Below, in pieces: positions 53,985-64,000 of a DNA stretch of 64,000 nucleotides. Source of the DNA: Tiliqua scincoides (taxonomy: Eukaryota; Chordata; Lepidosauria; Squamata; Scincidae); assembly GCF_035046505.1 (NCBI RefSeq), contig NC_089826.1, positions 3,658,501-3,722,500 on the forward strand, read 5' to 3'. Under the pieces are notes generated by a model. The model saw only the letters and a list, made by a program, of their open reading frames with translations, had not been told where the DNA came from and did no database searches. Numbering within the stretch: position 1 is the first letter of the stretch; each line of letters begins with the position of its first letter. A program made the position numbers and the translations under genes.

Positions 53985-55220
53985 CTAAATAGCAGAGCCG
54001 ATGCTTGGGCAGGCTCAGGGCACGCTGATGGAGGGTCCTGCATAATTGCCCCCGAACACTGCAGTAGTGCCTCGATTGAGGGGTCAGTCTCTGTTCTTCT
54101 CGATTCCCGCAGGACGGGTTAGAGAAGGGCCTCGAGACTTCCACCCTGCGACGCCACATGGAAGCAAGCCAAGGCACTTCGGGAGCGGGAGGCCGTCCGT
54201 CACTATTGATGGACCCGCTTGTTAAACGGTTTTCAAAGGGGGTGGCTCTGCTTAATCCTCCTCCCATTCACAGAGTCCCCACCTGGGACCTGTTCAAGGT
54301 TCTTACAGCTCTGGGCTCCAGGAGACTGATGCTTTGAGATATCTCCTGAGAGGAATAATGACCCTGAATCACTCTGCCATTTAGTGGGGCCCTCCGACCC
54401 AACAAGCTGGCATCTGTGGTCAGGACCTGTGTAGCCAGTCCTGAAGGCTCACCCCTCGGACAGCTGTCCTTTACTGAGGAATGGGCGACTCTGAACCTGA
54501 GGAGTCAGATGAGCCTGAACGTTGCGAGGGAGAGCTGGAAGAGACAGGGCTCCTCCACACCTGAAGCTGCTTTCCCTTTTCCAGCTTGGTCTTGGGAGAG
54601 TACGCAGACCCTGCGAGGCCAGCTTGCCATCAGTCAAGCCCTTGAGCCACAGGAGAACATGGGTCTGAGCCACAGCCCCCAGGACAGGAGGAATAGGGGT
54701 GGCAGCAGTAGCATTGCTTGACCCCCCCTAAGTTTATTAGCACCTCTAGGCTCTTTGACTCTGAGCCTAGAGTCTGGCCTCTGAGCTGGCCTCAGAAGAC
54801 ATGTTGGCAGTTTTTTGTGGTTTTTAAAATATATATATATACACGTTGCCACACTGAACAACCGAAGAACAATCATCTGGTTGTTCACTGGACCGTTTAT
54901 GAGGGGGAAACAGAGGCTGGGTGAAAAGAGTGGGGAAAACACACCCCTCACTGCATATGAGGGAAATATTGCCCGCCAACAAAATGGCTTCTGCTGAGGT
55001 AAAAAGAAGAGCCAAGGCTCGAGCAAGGCTCTGGACACGCTGATGGACAGGACTGCCCGACACTGCAATAGTGCCTGGTGATGAAGGGTTCTGCCTCTGC
55101 TCCTCAAACCTGCCGCCACCTCAGAGAGGCGCAGACCAGGCACTGTCAGCCCAAACGACAGAGGTACAAAATGGCTCCCGCTGAGGTTAAAAGCAGAGCC
55201 GATGCTTGGGCATGTTGAGG
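53985..55220 (+). mobile_element. DIRS-like retroelement fossil (broken)
   Basis: Around 54150-54330 a peptide such as DPLVKRFSKGVALLNPPP and PTWDLFKVLTAL resembles the tyrosine recombinase region of DIRS-type elements. The flanking repeated segment (copies at 52740, 53985 and 54980) may be terminal or untranslated sequence of the same family. Old and broken in several places; boundaries uncertain. Confidence 0.4.
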
Positions 55221-55364
55221 TTTGTTAAGGGGAACCCTCTGCTCCACCCACTCTCCAATGTTCAGCGCCATGCTCAGCTCCACATTTCCTCTTCCTCTCT
55301 GTCCCCCTCTTTTCCAATTCAAGGAGGGGAAAGAGAAGGAGGAGCAGAGTGCTGGATATTTTTT

Positions 55365-57916
55365 TTCTGATATCCAAGCAGTGCTTCATGCCACTTGGCA
55401 GAAGGAGGAGCAGGAGTGCTGCAAAGAGATCATCGCCACAGCGTTGCATGAAATCCTCTGCTTCTGCTGGAGAGAAGGTGGAGTACCACAGGACATGAGG
55501 GACGCAAACATCGTCACACTGTACAAGAACAAAGACGACAGGGGTGACTGCAACAACTACCGCAGCATCTCTCTCCTTAGCATTGTAGGAAAGCTGTTTG
55601 CCTGAGTTGCACTAAAGAGGCTCCATGTACTTGCAGAGAGCGTTTAATCAGAATCGCAGTGCGGATTCCGAGCCAACAGGTCCACCACCGATATGGTATT
55701 TTCCCTTAGACAGCTGCAGGAGAAATGCAGGGAACAACGACAGCCACTCTTTATAGCCTTCATCGATCTCATGAAGGCTTTGTTTCCGCACTGTCCAATG
55801 AACACTCGAGACAACAGATATGGGAGAAAGGGCAACTTTATTTCATGTTACCAAGAGAAGCAGAGGCTGAGACCTGCAGCATCCGAGGCAGCGAAAGCCC
55901 CTGTGGTGCGGGGAGGGACCTCTGGGTGGTACCAGAAACCTCTGCCCCCAGGTGGGCATGCACCCGACTCCGAGTCGCGCCCCGCTGCTGGGACGGCGCG
56001 TCTCATCCATGTCTATCCCTTAAGGGGAAGGCAGCCGGACCACAGACTGCACCACCTCGAGCCGCTGAGCCTCTGAGGTGTGCCCCGCAGTCCCGGCCAG
56101 GGCCCCGTCCACTTCCTCGTGCCGCCAAGCCCCTGAGGACTGAAATAGGGTTCTGCCCTGCCTATGCCGCCTGAAGGTGCATGCCAAAGTCCCATTCACG
56201 CCTCCTAACCCGCACCACCAGCCCTCTTAAAGTGACCAATGACAGCTTGCAAACAGGGGGGGTGTAACCCCCAGGCCCATAACAGTTTGGGGTAGGCGAA
56301 AAAACTGCCTGCCCCTCGGCCAATCTTGGCAGGCAGCAAAAAATTCCTACCCGGCCCCAAACGGCGACCAGTTAAACTCAGACTGCCTCTAGGGCGGGCG
56401 GGCGGGTATTCCCACGGTGCCCACGTGCACAAGGAGGAAGAGGGCTGGGTCTCGTCCCCTTTTAAAAGGTCCGCCGTGGCTGCTAGACCCAGCCCCCTTC
56501 ACCTCCCCCTTGGGGAGGGGCTGGACTCTCAGAGTGTCCTGGCCAGGGCCAAACAAACTCCGATCACCTCTTTAATGGGTTGATTGGGATTCAACCTGGT
56601 CAGCAGGGACGGCCTCTTCAAGATTCTCCCCAAGATTGGATGTCCACCCAGGCTCCTCAGCATCATCAGATCTTTTCACAAGGACATGAAGGGCACTGTT
56701 GTCTTTGATGGCTCCACATCAGACCCCTTTGACATCCGAAGCGGAGTGAAGCAGGGCTGTGTTCTTGTGCCGACCTTGTTTGGGATTTTCTTCGCTGTCC
56801 TGCTGCAGCAGGCCTTTGAAACTGCAACAGAAGGCATCTATCTCCGGACCAGATCAGACAGAAAGCTCTTCAACCTCTCCAGACTGAGAGCAAAGTCCAA
56901 AGTCCAGCTGAAATGTCTGCGTGACTTCCTCTTTGCTGACGATACAGCTATCACCGCCCACTCTGCCAAAGATCTCCAGCAGCTCATGAACTGTTTTAGC
57001 AAGGCCTGCCAAGACTTTGGACTTACGATCAGCCTGAAGAAAACACAGGTCACTGTTCAGGATGTGGACTCACCTCCCTGCATTGCAATCACTGTGCATG
57101 AGCTGGAGGTTGTCCATGACTTTGTGTACCTTGGCTTAACGATCTCTGACACTCTTTCTCTGGATACCGAGCTAAACAAATGCATCGGTAAAGCAGCTAC
57201 CACATTTTCCAGACTCACAAAGAGAGTCTGGTCCAACAAGAAGCTGACGGAACATACCAAGATCCAGCTCTACAGAGCTTGAGTCTTGAGTACACTTCTG
57301 TACTGTAGCGAGTCATGGACTCTTCACTCACAACAGGAGAAGAAACCGAACGCTTTCCACATGCGCTGCCTCCGACACATCCTCAGTATCACCTGGCAGG
57401 ACAAAGTTCCAAACAACACAGTCCTGGAATGAGCTGTAATCCCCAGCGTGTATACACTGCTGAAACAGAGACGCCTGCGTTGGCTCAGTCATGTCGTGAG
57501 AATGGATGATGGCCGGATCCCAAAGGATCTCCTCTATGGAGAACTTGTGCAGGGAAAGCGCCCTATGGGTAGACCACAGCTGTGCTGCAAGGACATCTGC
57601 AAGAGGGATCTGAAGGCCTTAGGAATGAACCTCAACAGATGGGAAACCCTGGCCTCTGAGCGTTCTGCTTGGAGGCAGGCTGTGCAGCATGGCCTTTCCT
57701 GGTTTGAAGAGACACTTGGCCAACAGTCTGAGGCAAAGAGGCAAAGAAGGAAGGCCCACAGCCAGGGAGACAGACCAGGGTCAGACTGCACTTGCTCCCG
57801 GTGTGGAAGGGATTGTCACTCCCGAATCGGCCTTTTCAGCCACACTAGACACTGTGCCAGAACCACCATTCAGAGCGCGATACCAGAGACTTTCGAGACT
57901 GAAGGTTGCCAACAAC
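55365..57916 (+). mobile_element. LINE reverse transcriptase, longest copy, interrupted
   Basis: Non-LTR retrotransposon ORF2. In order: DANIVTLYKNKDDRGDCNNY, SESQCGFRANRSTTDMVFSL, FIAFIDLMKA, then an unrelated insert (about 55784-56589), then LVSRDGLFKILPKIGCPP, SGVKQGCVLVPTLFGIFF, the catalytic FADD (FLFADDTAITAH), SLKKTQV, the LHSQQE/GRIPKDLL thumb region, and a C-terminal Cys/His motif CSRCGRDCHSRIGLFSHTRH. The 3' end is GCGATACCAGAGACTTTCGA plus GACTGAAGGTTGCCAAC. It has in-frame stops (for example after LYRA at about 57281 and after TVLE near 57430), so it is dead. Clade not determined; the sequence resembles RTE/Jockey-like elements. It is the probable source of the 3' tails at 13.9, 26.7, 39.8, 46.35 and 51.5 kb and of the 5S SINE tail. 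Confidence 0.88.
55784..56589. mobile_element. Unidentified GC-rich insertion in the LINE
   Basis: Splits the reverse-transcriptase motif between FIDLMKA and LVSRDG. About 0.8 kb, very GC-rich in its middle (GGGCGGGCGGGCGGGTATTC) with an ATATGGGAGAAAGGGCAACT start region. No coding match was found. It could be a solo terminal repeat of an LTR-type fossil, but the ends and duplication could not be fixed. Confidence 0.55.
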
Positions 57917-57924
57917 ATCTCTAA

Positions 57925-58047
57925 TATATTCATTTATGTAAATTTATTCAAATTTGAAACATAAATTAATTTTTTCCCCCGGCCCCCAGCACAGTGTTGG
58001 AGAGATGATGTGGCCCTCCTGCCAAAACGTTTGGACACCCCTGCTCT
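57925..58047. repeat. hAT-like element right end
   Basis: GCCAAAACGTTTGGACACCCCTG is the inverse of a CAGGGGTGTCCAAAC end. The left end is not present on the other side of the LINE within reach. Confidence 0.55.
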
Positions 58048-59494
58048 AACAGGTATGATTCCAGGTTCTCGCTATCTCCTTCCTTTCCCAAAGTGTTCCA
58101 AAACAAAGGGAAGAAAAAGTTTCCCTTTGCAAAGTGTATGCAAATGAAGAGAGATATGCAAATGAAGTGTGCAAGGGGGGTGCAGAGGATTTGAGAACCT
58201 CCTTTAAGTGAAATTGTGGGTATGGGGGGGGGGGCTGCTGTACTTGCCATATGTGCAGCACTTTCTGAATGTGCAGAACGTTCCATGTGTGTGATCTGGA
58301 CATAATTATTTTAAAAATCATGTAATGTAAATATTATTGTCTCTATTTTGCAGAAGGGGAAGACCAAGGCTGAGATAAGAGTGGCTCACCTAAGACCAGC
58401 CAGTGAGTTCAGTACAGAGCAAGATGAAAAGCAGGGAACTGCTGATTCAAAACTTTGTCTTTTAGTCACTACAGTTACAATATGCCTTTTCATCCAAAGG
58501 TGGTCGTGAGCTTGTGACAATCCCTCATATTGGAAAGCACAGTCACTTGACCCACTCTGATCACCTGTTGGTAGTGGAGAGGACAGGTGCTATAAAATGC
58601 TTTCTCCCCTTCCGCTCTTAACAGCTTGGGGGTGATTTAAATTGAAACTTCATGGAGGGAGTGGGTTAATCACAACACGCCCCAGTCTAAAGTGAACTCC
58701 CCGCTTTTGCTTTTCAGCAAAGACAAAGACATTGGAACAGGGCCTCCAAGAAGAATTTTATCAGGGGGTACAAGTTTCTTTTGGACCCCATCACAAAGGG
58801 TGATGAAAGGGGTGGGACCCCAGGAAGGGTGGTGACAGGTGTGGGCAGAAAGGGTGGGAGGGAGCAGAACAGAGCAGGGAGAGGAAGGTGACAGCCAGAA
58901 AAGCCCTTAGGGGCCCAGGTCTACAGGGCTTCCCAACATCCCACAGCATCAGCAGCTAGATACAGTAATACAGAAAACACACTCTTAAGTCTCTCTAAAA
59001 TCTATTAAATATACAAAATAGTTGCAGAATTGTATTTTAGGTTCACACTAGAATGGAAAGTGTCCTCTGTGTACCAAAACATACTTCTGCAGCAGCTGTA
59101 GTCCCGCAGCTGTGTCCCTGAGCTCCTATACACTCCTTCATGGTAAGCAGATCTACAAGCCAATGAGCTATTGTAGCAGGTCAGTTTCCCCCAAGATTTG
59201 ACACTATGTTAACCAGTGTTATATATGTATTCCTCAGCCCTATATGGAAGCAAGCAAATACAATTATCAGTTCCTATATAATGTGACACAATTGTTTTAA
59301 TGCCCAGATGGAAAGTCCACTGAGGGTGAAGGTTCCGAGAGAGGGAGGGGCCAAATGACCGTTGGTGGAGTAAGTGTTGCTGTCTGCCTCTCTCTCAGAG
59401 GCAGCCAGGTAAGAAGGGCTGCTAAGAAGACAAGTTGGAGGGAAGGAGCGAAACTGCCATTGGTTTCAAGCAAGCCAATGGAGTGGACCTCAAA
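58048..59494. other. Intergenic, no gene seen
   Basis: Unique-looking sequence with no supported exon. Confidence 0.4.
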
Positions 59495-59672
59495 GGGTGC
59501 AATCCTAACCAACTTTTGAGCACTGACGTAGCCTCAATGCAGCCCCAAGGTAAGGTAATAAACATGCCCTTACCTGAGGAGGCCCCTTTAACTGCCTCCC
59601 CACTGCAGGCTGTAGTGCATGCCACATTGGCACAGCTATGTCAGTGCTAGAAAGTTGGTTAGGATTGCGCCC
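59495..59672. repeat. Palindromic MITE, family C
   Basis: Left GGGTGCAATCCTAACCAACT and right AAAGTTGGTTAGGATTGCGCCC. Confidence 0.85.
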
Positions 59673-60029
59673 GGAGTGTCACTTCTTCCTCAGATGGGTC
59701 AAATGTTCATAGCTGCAGGCCTCAGGCTCTAAAAGCTTCTGAGTGAACTGAGCCATCATGGGATAAGAGGAAGGGTCTTCATCAGGAAGCAGGAGGTAGG
59801 AAGAAAGGGGCAGTAGTGGGGATCCCCATGGATCTGGATGTAGGGAGACCAGATGTCCTCATTTTACAGGACATGTTTTTAGCTTCATGTCCTGGAAAAG
59901 AACCTAAACGTCCTCCTTTTCCTTGTGAATGACCCTTGCAGGGAGCACATAGCCTTCTTGTGATTAATAAATTATATGTAAAGTTGTATGTAATGGAGTT
60001 TTAAATAATAAGCAATATAGTGTTTAAAT

Positions 60030-60770
60030 TAACCATGCGAAATCAATATACGAGTATTTTTAGCTTTTATCTTGTCATGTCCTTCATTTTTCTTGGATAT
60101 CCTACATTTTGGGGTCCTCTTTTGCAGTGATGACACCTGATCCCCCTGTCTGTGTGGTGACCAGTGACATCACAGTGGGAGTGCAGACTGCACTGGCTGA
60201 CATAATGAGGGGGGTGACATCAAAGAAGGGGAGCGGGACATTTCCTTGCCAGTGCAAACAGGAGGCCGTATCTTCCAGGCAGGTGGATTGGGCTCTGCAT
60301 TGGGAAGCCTGGTAGACCAGGGCTCTGGAGCCTCTTCTGCTGCAGTCGACGGAGGAGGAGGGGAGACCTTGGCCACGGGCACAGCTGCCATGCCTGCGGG
60401 CGAGGGTGAGCCCCCTAGACAAGCAGACCTGGCCCCTTGGACAAAGGCACACTCTGACAGGGAGGCCAGGTCTATATTGATATTTGACACCTGTTCTCAC
60501 ACCAAGGATCAATCTTAAAAAAAAATTTTTATTTGTTTTTGTGCAGTTTGAGGCAGGGAAATAAGAGTGAATAAAACACAAGCAAACAGTGCAGCAGCCT
60601 TCAGGTAAGGACATAAGTAGATTAGCAGATCATTTGCAGGAAGCATGCAGGATCCGATGTTAAGTTGGGCGACTGCAAGCTAGTTGAGAGGGCAGGACGT
60701 CGGGCCAGAATGACTTGGGATATTTGCCACTTGGCCTGTGTGCCTCACTTTACAGTCATTCTTTGGTTTC
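60030..60770 (+). repeat. Direct repeat D, copy 1
   Basis: About 740 bp, repeated at 63131-63870 with few differences, from GCGAAATCAATATACGAG to GACTTGGGATATTTG and beyond. Parts (GTGCAGACTGCACTGG, GGGGGGTGACATC) resemble the family B MITE end. Open frames on both strands are kept in both copies, but this follows from the high likeness and is not evidence of coding. Confidence 0.85.
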
Positions 60771-62379
60771 TGAAGGGAAAACGGAAGCAGACGCCTGTTC
60801 TGGCTGTCGTGGCTCTGTCCCGCCCCAGTAGCAGGGGAGACAACAACAGTACTGGGGGCAGGTAGATTCACTGCCAGCAGAGATGGGTTAAGACTTCCTC
60901 TCATGTCTTTCCACTGGTATGTGAGCAGCCCTTTGACCTATGCATCTCTCAGCACTGAACTGAGAGGTGCTGTTGCTGGGGTGAGAAAAAGATGCTAATG
61001 CCTATTCTCTGCTCATGGTCACACTCTGAGATCTTGTAGCATTTGGCCAAAACAGTACTTTGGTAAACAAGGAGGTAAATAGCTCTTGGCTCTTGTCTTT
61101 TACCAGATAGGCAAGATGCTTTCAAAATATAGAAAAGATGTATTATAAGATTGCAAGAACGGGCATAGGACGACACCAGCAAAATCAAATATAGTACTTG
61201 ATTTTCCAGGCCAAGTAAAAGAAAAGAAAGCCAGTTTATAACTCAACAGTCCCTGCACTAAGTTCCACTTAGAAGGAACAAGTTCACCTCCTAAACTGGA
61301 CAGGCTGCCCGACTCATACAGTTGAACCTCGTTTTTCCAACATGCTCCCACAAAGTCCCTGCCAACCTTCCCTTTTGACAAGGGTCTTGGAGATTAGGTA
61401 CCTGTGATTTCACAGTCCCTTTTCCTGTTGGGCGATGAAAGGTGCTCTTGGGGCTTCCTAACTGGAACATGAGGATGGCAGGGGGAATCAAGAGGTCCAA
61501 AGGCAGCTGTCCTGAGACTTTAAACAAGGCATCCTCTAGTGGTTGGCTGGCTAAGGGCTGGGACCAGAACTGAGCCTTTGTCCCTCTGGACAGTTGCATG
61601 TATATTTAGTCCTCTGCCTAAATGTTTCTTAGGGCTGCTGGGAGGATATCATGGAACTGGAATTGGAACGTGTCACATCTTCAGCTGTTGTTGCGGAGCT
61701 GCATTTGATGGACAAGAGCATTCTGAGGCAGTTAGGAGTGTCGGGGAAGAGGAGTCGGTTGGAATCAGGTGAGACACCAAGCAATCTAGAAACATTTGCT
61801 TGTATTCTCTTGTCATTTACTGTTAAGAGTGTGAGTGAATGGTATTAAACTTATTAACAGGGAATTCAGAGAAGTTATTGTGAGTGACACTTCAGATCAG
61901 TGATTCTTAAACTGGTGGGTCGCAACCCACCAGCTCGTGTAACACTTCCCCGTACATTTAAGAGCCGGGGAAGTGGAGGGGGGCACTAAGGGGGGCGAGG
62001 GGGGTGCTTTGCACTTACTTTTTACAATGTAGGGCCGCAGCAAGCGGGCGCAAAGCACTTCTGTGCCTACTCACATGCTGTCACTTCTCCCACAGAAGTC
62101 TCAAGCTGACAGCAGTGAGTTCTGGTGAACCTCTCCAGACTGGGTGAATGGTCAACAAAATAGCAAAGGACGTTCATTGTGAGTACATAAAGTGACTCAT
62201 ATTGGGGCAAGACATCCAACCGCCACATGCGCACTGATGGGGTCCAAAATGGTGATGACTATGGAAGAAGAATAATTTGGGGTCACAGTGCATATCTCAA
62301 TGACCATTTTGATCATGTATGAGGGATGCTGGGAACAAGGCACATTCCATACTAGGGAATTAGTAAAAAAAAAAAAATT
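60771..62379. other. Intergenic, no gene seen
   Basis: Contains a hAT-like left end (CAGTGATTCTTAAACTGGTG) near 61897. Nothing coding recognised. Confidence 0.4.
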
Positions 62380-62579
62380 GAAAACAAAACTGCCAATATT
62401 GCAATACCTTTTATACAAATTATGGTGTGGTCACATTTGGAAGAATGTTTACTATTATGGTCACCACATCTCAAAAAGGATAACTGTAGACTTCAGGAAG
62501 ATGCAGAAAAAGACAAATAAAATAATCAAGAGGTTGGAGCATCTTGCTTCTGAGGAAATTAAAGTCTTTAGGATCTCTT

Positions 62580-62610
<31 letters not shown>

Positions 62611-62680
62611 CTGCATGTAGGGGGAACATGAGTGAGGTCTTTAAAATTATACTAACTGTCAAGGAAGAAGATGGGACTCC
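62380..62680 (+). mobile_element. Old CR1 ORF2 C-terminal fragment
   Basis: LLYKLWCGHIWKNVYYYGHH followed by FRKMQKKTNKIIKRLEHLAS resembles the VLQLWSPHLKKDI...LEKVQRRATKMI region of CR1. An (AG)n run lies at 62584-62610. Confidence 0.5.
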
Positions 62681-63130
62681 CCAAGGGACTGCAGGTTGAC
62701 CCAGGGAAGTAGAGACTAGTGGTTAGCAGGCTCATTCCCTTCCTGTTCCCTTCTTTTCTATTTTGAACAGGCAGCAGAATAGGGTAAAACCTTAGTAGAA
62801 TATATCTGCTGCCACCAGCCCAATCAGACTAGGCGAAGGGCCCCTGACCAATGCCCCCCCCCCCAGGAGAATACTGAACCTTAGTGATTCTTATCACAAT
62901 CACTCTCACAGCAGTGCCTGCAAAATGAGGGAATGTGACAATCCACTCTATTTTCCCATATCCAGGGACCAGGAAGACCATGGGTTAAAATGTAACCAGT
63001 TTTATTAAAAGATTAAATAAGAGAAGTAAATAAAATTGAAAAAAAACAGGGTGACTTCATAAAAATGGGGGTGACATCAAAGAAGGGGAGCTGGATATTT
63101 CCTTGCCAGTGCAAAAAGGAGGCCATATCT

Positions 63131-63870
63131 ACCATGTGAAATCAATATACAAGTATTTTTAGCTTTTAATTTGTCATGTCCTACATTTTTCTTGGATATC
63201 CTACATTTTGGGGTCCTCTTTTGCAGTTAGGACATCCGACCACCCTGTCTGTGTGGTGACCAGTGACATCACAGTGGGAGTGCAGACTGCACTGGCTGAC
63301 ATAATGAGGGGGGTGACATCAAAGAAGGGGAGCTGGACATTTCCTTGCCAGTGCAAAAAGGAGGCCATATCTTCCAGGCAGGTAGACTGGGCTCTGCATT
63401 GGGAAGCCTGGTAGACCAGGGCTCTGGAGCCTCTTCTGCTGCAGTCGACGGAGGAGGAGGGGAGACCTTGGCCATGGGTACAGCTGCCATGCCTGCGGGC
63501 GAGGGTGAGCCCCCTAGACAAGCAGACCTGGCCCCTTGGACAATGGCACACTCTGACAGGGAGGCCAGGTCTATATGGATATTTGACACCTGTTCTCACA
63601 CCAAGGATCAATCTTAAAAAAAAATTTTTATTTGTTTTTGTGCAGTTTGAGGCAGTTATAAGAGTGAATAAAACACAAGCAAACAATGCAGCAGCCTGCA
63701 GGTAAGGACATAAGTAGATTAGCAGATCATTTGCAGGAAGCATGCAGGATCCGATGTTAAGTTGGGAGACTGCAAGCTAGTTGAGAGGGCAGGACGTCGG
63801 GCCAGAATGACTTGGGATATTTGAAACTTGGCCTGTGTGCCTCACGTTGCAGTCACTCTTGGGTTGGGAA
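63131..63870 (+). repeat. Direct repeat D, copy 2
   Basis: Counterpart of 60030-60770. Immediately before it, 63056-63125 holds a further partial copy of the middle of the repeat (GGGGGTGACATCAAAGAAGG to AGGAGGCCATATCT), a tandem fold-back of the same unit. Confidence 0.85.
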
Positions 63871-64000
63871 GTAAATAAAATTGAAAAAGAACAGGGTGAC
63901 TACATAAAAATGTGTGATACAAAACATTAATGGAAGGTTACTGCTAATGGCCAGCAGAAGGAGCTCCGGATTCTATTCCGCTTGACTCATTCGGGAATGT

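Noticed and set aside
60102-60614. 170- and 180-codon minus frames kept in both direct repeats
   Set aside because: The copies are too alike for frame conservation to mean coding, and the sequence contains MITE-like parts.
60030-63870. An LTR retroelement with 740-bp terminal repeats
   Set aside because: The repeats do not start with TG or end with CA, the sequence between them holds an old CR1 fragment and no retroelement coding region, and a third partial copy fits tandem duplication better.
1-64000. CRISPR arrays, prokaryotic operons, tRNA genes
   Set aside because: Repeats are vertebrate transposons and microsatellites, tRNA-like stretches are SINE heads, and gene structure is spliced eukaryotic.

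Overview
The window is nuclear DNA from a non-mammalian amniote, most likely a squamate reptile. It encodes vasotocin (CYIQNCPRG) and mesotocin (CYIQNCPIG) instead of vasopressin and oxytocin. It is rich in CR1-type LINE tails, short palindromic hAT-like elements with 8-bp target duplications, tRNA-derived SINEs of the lizard type, and a 5S rRNA-derived SINE. The species cannot be named from sequence alone. All identities and alignments here were made by eye.

The window is the neurohypophysial hormone locus. From left to right it holds: the last two coding exons of UBOX5 (+); a complete three-exon vasotocin-neurophysin gene, AVT (+, 19507-23365); a complete mesotocin-neurophysin gene, MT1 (+, 33459-34287); a small vasotocin-like gene, VTL1 (+, 36936-37580); the last exon of MRPS26 (-, 39631-39762); a damaged MRPS26 exon (+, 43400-43510); a second vasotocin-like gene, VTL2 (-, 45655-44979); and a second complete mesotocin gene, MT2 (+, 48659-49491). 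The order UBOX5 - AVP/AVT - OXT/MT - MRPS26 is the known vertebrate order. AVT and the mesotocin genes lie head-to-tail, as in non-mammals.

The most unusual part is 36.4-46.3 kb. It is a large imperfect inverted repeat whose arms each carry a TATA-driven, three-exon VTL gene facing inward and a remnant of MRPS26. Each VTL gene encodes a signal peptide, a short N-terminal extension (LEEEP or TDVDCDCSNSEEP), an exact vasotocin with its amidation and cleavage signal (GGKR) and a short acidic tail that stops in exon 2. Neither has a neurophysin. Canonical precursors begin the hormone directly after the signal peptide, because neurophysin grips the free amino group of Cys1. Here the N-terminal extension and the missing neurophysin occur together, which suggests a neurophysin-independent vasotocin. 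I know of no described vertebrate gene of this form, but I could not search.

The rest is intergenic and intronic DNA filled with repeats. Notable items are an eight-unit tandem array of 5S rRNA-derived sequence (30.9-31.65 kb) that shares its 3' tail with a resident LINE, an 11-bp-type minisatellite (13-14.7 kb), head-plus-tail LINE derivatives with 10-bp target duplications, an interrupted LINE reverse transcriptase (55.4-57.9 kb) and a pair of ~740-bp direct repeats at the right end. No protein-coding host gene was recognised to the right of MT2.
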